64,000 bases of DNA, taken from NCBI GenBank assembly GCA_011033025.1, contig WFMF01000448.1, forward strand, positions 62,001 to 126,000, read 5' to 3'. The DNA is from Beroe forskalii. Taxonomy: Eukaryota; Ctenophora; Nuda; Beroida; Beroidae. Below the pieces are notes generated by a model. It saw only the letters and a list, made by a program, of their open reading frames with translations. It made no database searches and was not told the DNA's origin. A program made the translations under genes and the position numbers. Shown here one piece after another: positions 48,401 through 61,400 of the stretch (the stretch's first letter is position 1; each line of letters opens with the position of its first letter).

Positions 48401-51400
48401 CCATCAAGATTCCTGCCACTAAGTCACGAAATAAGCATTAAAACCGCAAAAAGGCGACTCAACCCCGTCCTCAAACCACTGAAAATAAGAAAATACGGAG
48501 AATGCTGCCACTATCTGATTTCCCTCCTGCCAAGATTACGGGACACATTTAGCTGCTCTTTACGTCACGAATCTGCTCACGTCACGTATCAAAAGTTAAC
48601 CGAACTGAATTCGGATCCGAGTATAATATATGTGTGCTGTGTCTTACGTCAAGGCTGGACTTTAAACACGAAAACAGGAGTTTCTGTGAATAAGCGGTAT
48701 ATACTGCAAGAATATCGTAGAATTAAAACTTATTATGGGTAAAATATTCTGCCAAAAGCATTTCGGACAGTACCAGGAATTCGAAACTCAGTCCCACGAA
48801 AAAAGGCAGGTGAATGAATAGTAAATAAGGTGAAGGGCTGGCAAGTTGAAAGTTTAAATTTCAAAAGAATTGCGTGAAAGAGAATCAATCGAGCTGAGTC
48901 TACAACACTTACGCTCACAGACAACATGAACAACGAACTCATGAGAGCAACCAAATAAAACCTATAACCATTTAGCAAGTCAGCAAATTGAAACGTGGTT
49001 CAGTTTTATTTATGTTTACCATGATTCAACTAATTTATCATGGTGTTGACAATCAATGATGTCAATCTATATGGATTCAGTCACGTACATAGGTTCAAAA
49101 AGTAAACAGAAACCGAAGGTAAAATCTTAAAATAGAACAAAAAACATGATGTTCCAGTTTTATTTTTGAATTCTGAAACTGTGATTTATTTCTCGGTAAA
49201 TGATGATTTAAGCTAACCATTATTAAAAACGTCTGCTCCTCTCTAGGTTTCTAATTTTATAGTTCATTAGTCCAATTAAGAATCATTTAACTTTGCGAAA
49301 CATCTGTGACTCTCTGTATTTCTTACTTGATTCGGAAGGATGGCAATCTCTTATTTACGAATTAAATTCTTTTAAACGATTTTGACATCAGAGCATTTGC
49401 ATTTGATATAAATAGGACGTCCATTTCACACAGACCAGTGACCAAAGTGACCAAAAAAGGCGAACTAAATGGTGACAAAAAGCAACATTGCTACCAAAGG
49501 ACAAAAATGAATATAAATAGTGACGACGCCAAAGCATTTACACCATTTCACTCAGACGCAACCTACTAAATTCAAAAAATTGCTATAAAATGAACATTGA
49601 ATCTCACTAATTTCTTCACGATTCCGAAGAATGGCAATCCACTGGACAGAGAATTCTTCGTTGGAATGATTTTCTAGCAGAGCATACGTAAAAGATCTTC
49701 TGAACACCCGTGGAAGGGCGCCCGGAAAGAGTTAGGAATTTTCGTCTTTGGCTCTAAAAGTGCTAAAAAACAAACTGAAATCCTTTAAAACCCAAATACC
49801 ATAACGGTCGTATAAGACTGAATTGCTACATTGCATTTCATTGAATTTCGAGACAACGCATATCAAACAGTGCGCATATAAGCTCAGACTAAGGATAGTT
49901 GAGATTGTTACAAAGTCAGGGCAGCGAAATCATGCACTGATTAATAAATACAATATATGTAGCTATGGAAGGGATTATAATACACGACGTAAGAGAGTTC
50001 ATGAGCAAATGAAATTACTTGGTCGGAACCGAAGGGTAGACTTACAATATTCGGACGCTAGAACGATCTGGGCAGTTATACGTCACGACTCTTCGAATGA
50101 CGATTTAGGGATGCAGAAATGAGAAATCAACCGTATATAGGGAGGAAAGTCATCGAAGTATTTCCATATTCTCAGGAAAATGAAACTTTCATGCAATTTC
50201 GTGGTCAGTAGCCACCTGCGGACTTTCAATTTTTCATTTTTAATTCCATCTGAAAGCACTGAATCATTGACTAATTTGAGTCAGAGTGGCAATATTATGT
50301 GTATTTTGGTCCTGGCCAGGTTTTATTTTCAGAAATAATAAATTACCTACATATTCCATGAGTTCCCGTGAAAATTCAAGTATAAATTGGTTTATCGTCC
50401 GGAGTGTAAGCATTTAATTAATAATTAAACCAAAAAAACAGCAAAAATACCAAAATGCAAAACAAACAAAAACAAAAAAAAGCCAACGCTTGGTTATGAA
50501 ATTGCAAGCTAGACAACTCTAAAGAACGAATTACGAAACCACGGTGCGATGAGGAAACTTTTCTAAAGAATTCTATTTTCATATTCGAATTTCAAATGAA
50601 ATTTGTGTAGGAATGAAAAATTTATTAAACGTAATTTGATTAAAATAAAACTTTATTGAATATATAACATATATCGATTACGAAATCCATAAAAAGAGGT
50701 CTATATTTGAGTTTACTCCAATCATATAACATCAAAATATATTTATAGGTTTAAAGGTAAATTATAAAGTTAAATTTAATCCTAACGAAGTAGTTTTCAA
50801 ATATTCTAAGCGCACGACAAATATAAACGCGTCAGCGCGCACCATTCCCGCACAAAAAAGAACATTAGTAAAACTAAAAGTAAGTTTCTACAAATACATT
50901 TTCAGCTAGGTAAGGGCGCGCACTGACGCAATTATATATTTAAATATTGGGCGCGCGCGCTTAAAGCATGTGAAAACTACAAGGTAAGTTACAATATATT
51001 CACTCAAAATCATACACAAAACGCAGAATTCTCACACTCACACTCAAAAAAGTATCTCAAAAACATTTTTGGTTGGTATTTGAATACATAATAATGTTAT
51101 ATTCAATCAAATATAACATAATTATCAAATTATTTATGTACTTTCTTGGAATATATATCTAAATTATCTAGGTGAGAAAATTAGATTATTCACAGAATAA
51201 AACAGGAGTGTGAATTATAAATAAACGCTATATTTAAAACATAGTTTGCTCTCTTTTCCGGATGCATGAAATGCATGCTCATGCAGAACAGAATTCCTGC
51301 TCACAACGCATTTAAGACACAGTCAATTTTCGATGCACATAATTCTCGGCTGCGGCTCGTCCAATATAATACACATCTCATCACTGAATAATTTTTCATC

Positions 51401-52413
51401 ATAAACTCCACTATTTCCACGCACGCCCTGTCACGCATGGTCATTAGCGAATGATCCACATAAAACATAATTTTTTTGATTTAACTTTTTTATGATTTTA
51501 TGGTGACCTGGCAATAAAAAGTTGTCCCTGAATTATCAAATTACTTAGGTCGGAAAGTCTGCAGAAATTGTCGCTAAAAGAGTTCGAACTGATGACAACT
51601 CAATATATGGGCAGCGAGCAAGGCATCATATGAAATGGTTCGAAGTGAAATTGTTCGAGAGCCGCGCATTATATACTTTAAAAGGCTACCAGAGCCTAAA
51701 TAGCTGCTATCAAATATATCCATTGAAATATAATTCTCCTCAAATTCGCACACAAAATTCTTGACCTCAATCACACGCATTCCTGATCCTGATTCACTAT
51801 AAGTCACTGATTCACTATGAGTCACTTTACACTGTACATTCGTCAAATTATCAAATATACAGACAATCCCCGGCTTCCTTACAATCCTGTCCTGCAGACA
51901 CAAGGTTCTAGCATTTCACAGCATTCCGAACACAGGGCGGTTACATCACGTGATTCATTATACCTGAATTTCCACTGTCTAGTTCCCTAGCAACAGGATA
52001 TGGATTCCAGTGAGTTCCCTAGCAACAGGAAATGAGTCTCATCATATGGTTGCTTAGCAACGGGGAGTAGCTTCTGTTGTTGCTTTGTTGCCACAGGAAA
52101 TCGGTTCCAGGGAGATTGCTGGTTGCTGATAGCAACAATAAGATTAAAAACCGGGAGTGAAATCAGTCACACACTCACTCAAACACAGTCTCGCGTTCCT
52201 GATTCAAACCTATTCTTGTATCCTAAACATGTGACTTTGATCCATCACACATATATTGCATCCTAATTCACTCGCTTGAAGTTGAAAACTCGCAGCAAGA
52301 CACACTGTAAGACTCAAGAGTGTAGACGCTGACACACACATTTAATCCTGTTTATTTGATATCTGATAGGTAGCTGCTCACCTCTTTCTGAAGTTATGAC
52401 ATCAAATCATTCC
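42419..52413. other. About 10 kb with no supportable gene
   Basis: AT-rich sequence with many short frames on both strands, none with splice support, homology or domain features. It contains three diverged local duplications: about 43163-43278 with 43330-43430 (ATCTATGGAAGGTAAATTGA-like), 48260-48360 with 48415-48530 (AAACCGC-AA-AGGCG, CCACTATCT), and 49320-49410 with 49610-49690 (TTC-GAAG-ATGGCAATC). A minus-strand frame at 51574-51903 (109 codons, after a CAG) is the best coding candidate, but nothing identifies it. Confidence 0.55.
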
Positions 52414-55400
52414 TCATGATGCAGTGAACATATTCCTGTCAAAGGTTTCTCTCCGGGCTCCAGTTTGGTAGAAGTTCCGGGGACTTCGCTGGAACCGCGT
52501 GGATTTGAAGAATCCTCGCTGAAAGGAGGTGAATTGTTTGATTTTAGGGTTCAGGGGGTATAAAGTGGTGTCAAAGTGAAGTGGTGTCAAAGAAGGTGGA
52601 CGGTGGTGTCAGGAGGAAGTGGTGTCAAAGGGAAACGATGTCAGAATGAAGTGGTTTCAGAGTGAAGTAGTGTCAACCTATCCAGTGGTGTCACTCCGAG
52701 TCGTGCAAAATAATTATCCCTCTATATGGTTAATCCTGATTGGTTATGGCACACAGAAGTTAAGATTTACATGTTACACGTCTTACCTTCCAGAGAATGA
52801 ATATGATGATAGCCAGGATAAGAAGTCCAGCCAGAGCAGCGAGTATTATCACCCACAGATTCAAACCCTTTTCTCTTGCTCGGGCAGCACAAACTGAGGG
52901 TAATATTGATTGTCAGAACTATAAACCTTAAAACGGACAATACAATCTGAGAAAAGTACCTATAGATTGTCAGAATTTGGGAGAGTCATAACCCGCGCGC
53001 GCAAAAATTTGGTGAAGAAACACGATCAATTTTCCATTTCAAGCCATGATCATGGAGTAATTTTCATCCATCTATACTTTGCAAATGGAAGGACAAAATC
53101 AGGGAAAGATTTGATGGAAGAAGCTGGATGTTTCATGAAAAGAAACCGTTGTCAAACTCCACTTTATGCTCGTTAGTTGAGACGGAAACTTTTTACAGGG
53201 TTTCCATAGATTGTAGCATTGGACTTTGGATATTTCAGGATATTTTGAAATATTATTTGAAATATCAAAGCCTTGTAAAAAGTAAAATTTCGAAGGGCAG
53301 GTGTCTACGATAATAACAATGGATCTCTATGAGCGTCCTAAAAGAATGCAATCTGGACAGCGGTCGTGTCTAAATGATTGATAATTTCTAGAAAGCTTCA
53401 AGAACCAATCTCACACATTACAATTTAAATTTAAAATGCTTGAAGGAGAGTAAGTTGGATAACCAAATACATTTCCAAAACGTCAACCAGGACTTGATGG
53501 CAGCCTGAAAAAAGGAAGTACCTTGCTAGTAATCTGTTTTGATATCCTCTGGGGAGGCGGTAAAACCAGATCTCCCCCAACTGATACCACTCTACTGTAG
53601 GAAGTAGCATTTACTCTGTAGTTGTTGGAGAATGTCCGCTCCCACAGTCTACCTCTCATCTGGGAGGGAGGGAGATTTACTAGGAATTGAGAGGGAACTG
53701 CAAGGGTTTACTTGAGTTGATAGGAAATAGGACTCCGTTAGAAATGCAAAGGACTGTAGCTATGAGACTACAAGATTTTTTAAAGCGGGGCTTTTTCGGA
53801 CACTACCCACAGTCGCCCAAAAGCACCCTTCCCCGTCCCTCAAATTACCTCGAGTCTTATCCTGTTTCTGTTCTGCATGCCCCGGTGCAGGGCAGGTATT
53901 TGACACCTCATAGTGTGACACTCTTCCTTAGAACAGTCGTACGAAGCATCATCACCTAAAGAGAAGAGCTTCTCTTCTGTTATTGCTTCAGATTCCCCTG
54001 ATGAAGATTCTCCTCTTTTTCTGAATTCTCCTCTTTTGATGATGTGGTTTCAGGGGTTGTCTGGTCGGTTGATGTTTCCTTGACAGATGCTTCAGTTGGA
54101 GCTGCATCTTGAGAAGGTGATGTTATATTTGAAGTTGATGATGCATTTGAAGCTGATGATTCTGATGTTTCGTTTGAAGAGAGTGACTATGATTCCTCCT
54201 CTGTCTTCAGGGAGTTAACTCCTGGATGAGGGGTAATGTCTCTTTCACCAGGAGGACTGGAGGTGGGTTCTACTGATCTGATGACTGGTTCAGCTGGGAG
54301 GGGTGAAAGAAGTGAATAAACTTTAATATTTTGACGATAGGTAATGCAATATAATTCTGTTGCCGCCTTGATAGCGAAAAAATGCGGTTCAACGTCACCA
54401 ACTTACTACATTTCGCTATGATGGGGGGGGCCAACCTCGAAAAACCCCGGGTGGATATAAAAATTGGCAAATGGGAGTTTAATTTTTCGGGGTTTATGAG
54501 GGTTTAAGGAGGCTAAACTGATAAAAATAGCCGTTTTTCGGTCGGAAAATTCGATTTTCTCTCAAAATGGTACTACTTTAGTTGTGAATTTTCGGCTCTT
54601 CACTCAAATGGTACCATATTTGTTGAGGATATTCGACCCTTTTCTGAAATGGTACCATTTTTGTTGACGATTTTCGACTCTCATCTGAAATGGTACCATA
54701 TTTGTTGACGATTTTCAACCCTTTTCTGAAATGGTACCATTTTTGCTGAAGATTTTTGGCACTTTTCGGAAATGGTACCATTTTTTGTTGACGATTTTCG
54801 ACCCTTTTCTGAAATGGTACCATTTTTGTTGACGATTTTCGACCCTAATCTGAAATGGTACCATTTTTGTTGACGATTTTCAATCCTTTTCTGAAATGGT
54901 ACCATTTTTGCTAGAAATTTTTTCTGGGCACTTTTCTGAAATGGTACCATTTTTGTTTAGGATTTTCAACCCTTTTCTGAAATGGTACCATTTTTGCCGG
55001 AGATTTTTTCTGGGCACTTTTCTGAAATGGTACCATTTTTGTTGAGGATTTTCGACCCTTTTCTTAAATGGTACCATGTTTGTTGACGATTTTCGACCCT
55101 TATCTGAAATGGTACCATTTTTGTTGACGATTTTCAGCCCTTTTTCTGAAATGGTACCATTTTTGCTGAAGATTTTTGGCACTTTTCGGAAATGGTACCA
55201 TTTTTTTTGTTGACAATTTTCGACCCTTTTCTGAAATGGTACCTACCATTTTTTGTTGAGGATTTTCAACCCTTTTCTGAAATGGTACCATTTTTGCTGA
55301 AAATTTTTGGCACTTTTCTGAAATGGTACCATTTTGTTGAGGATTTTCGAACCTTTTCTTAAATGGTACCACTTTTTGTTGAGAAATTTTAAAATTCAAT

Positions 55401-58400
55401 CAGAAACAGTACCATTTTTGAAAATTTTCCGATTTTTTTCAAATGGTACCACTTTTGATGATTATTTTCGACCCTTTTCTGAAATGGTACCATTTTAGTT
55501 GTGGATTTTTATTTTGAAATGGTACCCATTTAAACCCCCAAAACCCCAAAGTGGATATAAAAAAAAGCCAAATAGGGGTTTAATTTTTTCGGGGTTTATG
55601 GGGTTTTTCGAGGTTGCCCCCCCCCCCCCTATGATTCTGTCTGTATTTTAACCGCCCATTCTATCTACTCACGGGGTGCTAGTTTGAGCTGGTCCACCAG
55701 TTCCCTCTCACAGAAGATCATGTCGCTGAACAACTCAGGGATAAAGATGTCAGCCAGGTAGATGTAGTACTCTCCATCCCTCCTCAGCGGCCATTGGATC
55801 TCAAGCACCTTAGGGGAGATGGTTTTTTAGTTTTATTCATGTTTAAAATGTAAATACTAAATAAATGAATAAAATTATCTTGCGGTAACACCTGGGTTTC
55901 TGTTTGAATCTCGTGGGTATATATTTCTATTGTCCTCCTAACTGGAACCGTGGTGACTTTAAGTTGGCCATTTCAATTGCGGCGTGTCATGAAGCGCATT
56001 GGAAATTATGCTTCACAGTCAGTGCGACTATATCTAATTTGTCTCATATCCATCTTTAATATTCCTCCCAAAATTTCATTTAATATTCTTTGACAGTAAC
56101 ACATGTTTACAAATCTCAGGACAGTAACTGAAGCTCCAGAAGTCAGAACTCCAATATATAAGGGTCAACCCACCAGATGCAACACTAAATATATTGTAGG
56201 AGGAACTTTAGGGTTTCTACACAGATTAAAAGCCATGAACTCGAAAATTATACAGTTCAACGTCATAAATTTTAGCATTTCAAGTTATAACAATGACGTC
56301 ATATTCAAGTGGATATATATGATTCGTGCCGTACATAAATCGAGCGAATAATACTACCGAGAAACAAAGAAACTTTGGATATACTACCGAGAAACATAGA
56401 AACTTTCAACTACAGAGCTATATTTAGAGTCATGAATCACCCCGCTGGAAGTTGGTTTGATGTATGGTTACACTTTAGAACTCTACAATGAAATGGGAAA
56501 TATAAACTTAGAGAGTAGTACAAACTGCAGAAACAACAACTTTCATCAGACAAAATAACATGGACATGAGGGATAAACTGAAGAAATTAGAGCTGATGAA
56601 TGAAAAATAAAACACAAACCAGATCCGGGACAGTTTCCACCTCGACCAGTTCATCCACAGTGACCGTTATTGAGTGCCTGACCTGTAATGAAACATCGTT
56701 CAATTCATCTGTCAATTTTATAGAATGAAATAACGTTCATTTCACAACATTAAAAAACACAATCTCTGGCTCGAATCTTCTTTGGCTCGAGTGAGATTCT
56801 CGAATTCCCTGATCCGAAAACGATGGATAATTTCTCACTTCCTACCTACCTCTGGACCAATGTCCTCGAAGGTCTCTGGGCCCCACAAGTCCGGCAGAAG
56901 GTGGTTGGTAAAGAACTGTGTGGGTTGCCTGGACCCTCCATCCAGGACAATATCAGCCAAGTGTTGAGCCTGGAGCTTTCTAGACCTGGAGTGGGGAAAC
57001 GACCGGTTAACCGAACAAAACCGAAATATCGGTTAACCGGGCTTTTCAGCCAACCGAAAACGAAACCGGATTTATTGAGAAATGGTGCCGTTTGCTAACC
57101 GGGAGTTGTCGGAAAGATCGGGGTCCATGGAGGGAACGTCTACTGATATGGTAGCGTTTATATCTGCAGGGAGAAAAAGGGGGTTTGGAAAGACGCCTCG
57201 CTGACTCACACGAGAAAGAGGGGTGGGTTTGAGATATTATTTTGGCGAATTATATTCGTTTTCATGGAATTATACGTTAACCTCTCTAAAAGTGACAATT
57301 GACAAAGTATTATCCCAATAATTTCGATATGATTCAACGTACCATAGAGTTGCTTGTGGGTGAACGTTGCGTTGGCCTCCACTATGAAATCAATCCGAAC
57401 ATCTTTAGTTCCTACTAGGAAGGGGCCTCCCAGGGGACCTTGAACCTTGCATTCGATGTCATCTGAAAACCACGAGGTGAAAATTGAAAAAAATATATCT
57501 CGCAAATGATGAAACATCATCTGGCAATTTCTGTGAAATTTAGCATTCTGACACACATATATTAGCTAAATATCTGACGCCCTATGATTTTTCAAGGACA
57601 CTTCATAGACCTGCTTTTCAGACCAAAGATGCATGCTCAAAAAACCGAATATAACATCTGCTGATAAGTAGAAGTATGCGACAGTCTATTACCGAATTGT
57701 TGAAAAGTATGTGCGATTGACGATTGCCTGTCAACAGATAAATCTTTTTTCACACTTATTACATGCAAAAATATTTTCCAGCAGTGAGCCAAAAATTATG
57801 TTCTAGAGATGACCTTTGAAGCTTTGAAGTATTAAAGATAAAAAAGTCTGCCAGCTAGCTCATTTCTAATTGTCACCGAATGAAATGTAAAAAATAAGTT
57901 GAATATATCTATCAATTACGCGCTGATAGTATAAGGATTTTCGCAACTTCCTATAGCTTCAAACATGAATTTTGACCGACTGTCAATAATTAATTAAATT
58001 CCATTACAAAGGTTTATTAAGCACTGTCGCGTAGTTGAAGCGATCAATTTGTTGATTAATTATACAATGTATGTACAGTCTGTATGTAATCCCAAAGAAA
58101 ATTAGAATTTATAGACTCCTTCATAATATACACCATACAACAAAAAAAATACTTTCAGATAGACTTTGAAACCTGCTCACCAGCTTATGAAGACTTGCAC
58201 ATGCAATTAAGCAATTGAAAAATTCCGACCAATTTGCTTATCCTACAACCACAATTCGCAATTACATTTTGAGATACACAATAAGATAAGAGCATAAAGC
58301 TAATGTTTAAGAAATTTTCTAGTATTCCAAATGGTAAAAAGCATTCATGCTGGCTGAGGATAAATTTCAGAGCTCCTGAAATCTGATAACATTTGTACAG

Positions 58401-61400
58401 TGAAGTAAAGGCCATTAGCCTGTAACAGGTAAGTTGCTATGGTAAATCAACTTGTTGCTATAGTAATCAAGTTGTCAGGGCAATCACTGCTGTATAATGC
58501 ATGTCCCTCTCTCAGTAAAACTCACTCTTGACAACCCCTACACCACCAATGGTCATGGAGCAGTCCAGGAGCTCATTTCCGCAGGAAATGGTTTTATTAT
58601 CTGATACGATGTGAGAAATATCATCAATATATCTCGAATCATTCTCGGCTAACGAGAAATAGACGGTTTCATGATTTAAAGAACATCATGTGACCGGCTA
58701 CAAATCGTACGCGCGACCTTTAACTAATTCGAGAAATAATTAATTAATTAAATCAAAAGAATTTTAAGAAAATTAAATTTGAATTTGATATTATTGCTTT
58801 TAAAATCATCCGTATCGTACTATCAGCCCACATTTCTTCATAAAAAAGTGCGCTGAATCAAAGAATCCTCAATGATATAAGTTAGAATCTAAGAATGACC
58901 CCTAACAAATGTGCACTGTGCTGCTTGGGTGCAGTACTAACCTTGGGCATTCTTGCCACATATCACAGAGTCGAGTCTGTGAACTAGGAGTTGGTGTGGG
59001 ACTTGCAGTGTGAGAACTGTGTCGTACGCGGTGTCCGGCCCTCTGCAGGGGATTATAAGTTGTTGCAGCTATCATGGACAGCAGGAACTTCCCGAAACCG
59101 AACTTAAGTTTTAAAAACTCAAGTCGAGAAATGAAAATATTTCTAAAATTTCCGATCGCGCAGCGCCATGTACGTGCGTGAATATACTGTACCAGGATAA
59201 GTACAACTCACTTGTTCTCCAGTGTAACAGTGACACTGACGTTCTCCACATGGTTGATAACCAGAGCAGGATACCCGTTAGGGCTGGTTCCATAGTCCCC
59301 TGGTGTCACTGACACGTCCAACTTGGTGATGCCTACGTTGGAAGTGCACACACTGGTCTCCTGGATATATTCTGTGTCAGGGCCCAGAAAAATGGGGATG
59401 AGAACAAGATTTGACAACAACAATTTTTATGAGGATAATTAGGCCAAAACAAATTATGAGCGAAGAAACCGAAACAAGAATTGTGCCGTGTTTGGCTGTG
59501 TTCTACGGCTGATTTATTGAAATTTGAATAAAGATTATATTTGAAACATATTAAGAACAGCCTGCACATACCGCACTGCAGTTGGTATCAATCTGCAGGG
59601 GCACCCTGGCTCCCCTGAACATCTCATACTTCAGTGCATACTTGCTGGAGAAGAACTGAGGGGAGTGGAGGGATGAGTTCAGAAAAAACGTAAAGATATG
59701 TAATAATAGATGGTGCCGATGCGAAATTGAAGGAAAATCGAAGACGATAAAATACGGCAGTTTCTGGAAAAAATACGTATCGTATTTTTTGCCGTATCTA
59801 AAAACGCGAATTTAACAATTTACCACCTGAGGGGAGTGGAGGGGTTGGAGGGAGCCCTCTATGTCCACATACAGTTCCTTCGTGTTCTGGATGGTCTCAC
59901 GTTTGAAGAACAGCTCGACTATTCCATCAACCATCTCGCTCTGGAGGGGAGATGTTTAGATTTTAAGCAGAATAATTGCTGTTATAGGTTATGTGAATAT
60001 TTAGATTTAACGAATAATTGAATGAGAATACTTGCTGTGATAGGTTAATATCTGAACAATATAGGAAGGTTGAAAGTAAGAAATTGATTCCATTGAATCA
60101 AATGACTGAAATCACTTCCATTTCAGCATTTTTCTCACCGTGTTGGACTGGAGAACGTGGGATCCCTCAACCTGGTACCTGGCCTTCTCATAGCCATCAT
60201 CATCTTCTCTAGTGTACAATCTCTTTTCCAAGGGGTCTGAGTAGAAGGGATCCAGGATCAGACGCCAGTTCAACTTGATGGTATCGTTAGGGAACTGGGA
60301 TGGATGAGTTGGAATTACCTGAGCATGCTGTCAATTTTCAATGTCAAATTCATTGTGTTGATATTCTTGTTGATATTGATCGAGAAAAGGCCGCATCTTG
60401 TGAAAGCCTATGAGAAACCGTGCATTAATTAATTAACATGTTTCAAGTTTTTACCTCTATGTCTGTTGTATCTATGGTTATACGGATAGAGTTGCCGACT
60501 GTCATCTCTTTTGTCTTAGGGTCTTCGAAAGTTGGGTTCTGCAGGGATATAGATATGTTAGCTCAATAATCTATACTGAAAAGTTATTAGTCCTTTCTGA
60601 CTTCAATTGATAGTAGAATACGTTTCTGGTATGGAAATTTGGAAAATTTTCTAGTTCTACCATTTACCAATTGCCCGTTTTAGTTGAATGGAAACATTTT
60701 GATAATCGTTGGAACAAGTCAAGAGTCCTTCATTCTTTTTATATAAACAAAATGAGTGACAGGGTAAACATGTTCGTTGCTTTCCAGAAAACATAATTGA
60801 CAGGAAATTAGAATATCGTTAGTTCCACTTCCAATAACCTTAAAATTTATACATCATCTCAATCATGTCTGTGAAGTCAAAATGAAAATAAATTTCACAA
60901 AAACACTTTGACACTCAATTATCACAAATCACCCCTCATTAAAAACATCTCCATTCCAATTATCTCCTATTGATGGTAACCCCGACTGACATCGTTTAAC
61001 AAGATATTATCACTAACAGACGAATTAGCCGTAGTGACGTGATAATACTGAGGTATAGCGAGTGTTTGGAGCAGGATTCTAGAAGGAATCACCACACCTT
61101 GTCTCATATCACGCTCAAAAGAAGGAGGAGGAGACTGATCGATAGCAGGTGCTCCTGCAAGCTGCTTCTGATTATTAACCATTCCTCGCACTCCCCTCCG
61201 CAACACATGACTCCGCCTAGCAACCGCTACCTTGGTAACCCCCGCTAGTTTCCTAGCAAACTTCCGTATTCCAGCGTTACAGATCACCAGGACTACAGGG
61301 TTGTAGGAGGAGAGGAAGGAGGGAAGGACACTCCGGGTTAAGAAGGAGAAGAGACAGGAAAGTCTTAGGGGCATGGATCTGAAGAGAGCAGCGTGGATTA

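Noticed and set aside
49823-50122. 99-codon plus-strand frame
   Set aside because: No homology, splice support or codon bias distinguishable from the surrounding AT-rich sequence.
51574-51903. 109-codon minus-strand frame after a CAG
   Set aside because: Possible exon, but no partner exon, domain or known family could be matched.
54578-55399. Overlapping minus-strand frames with repeated MVPFQKR-like peptides
   Set aside because: They are translations of the ~41-bp tandem array; three frames look alike and none has splice or start support.
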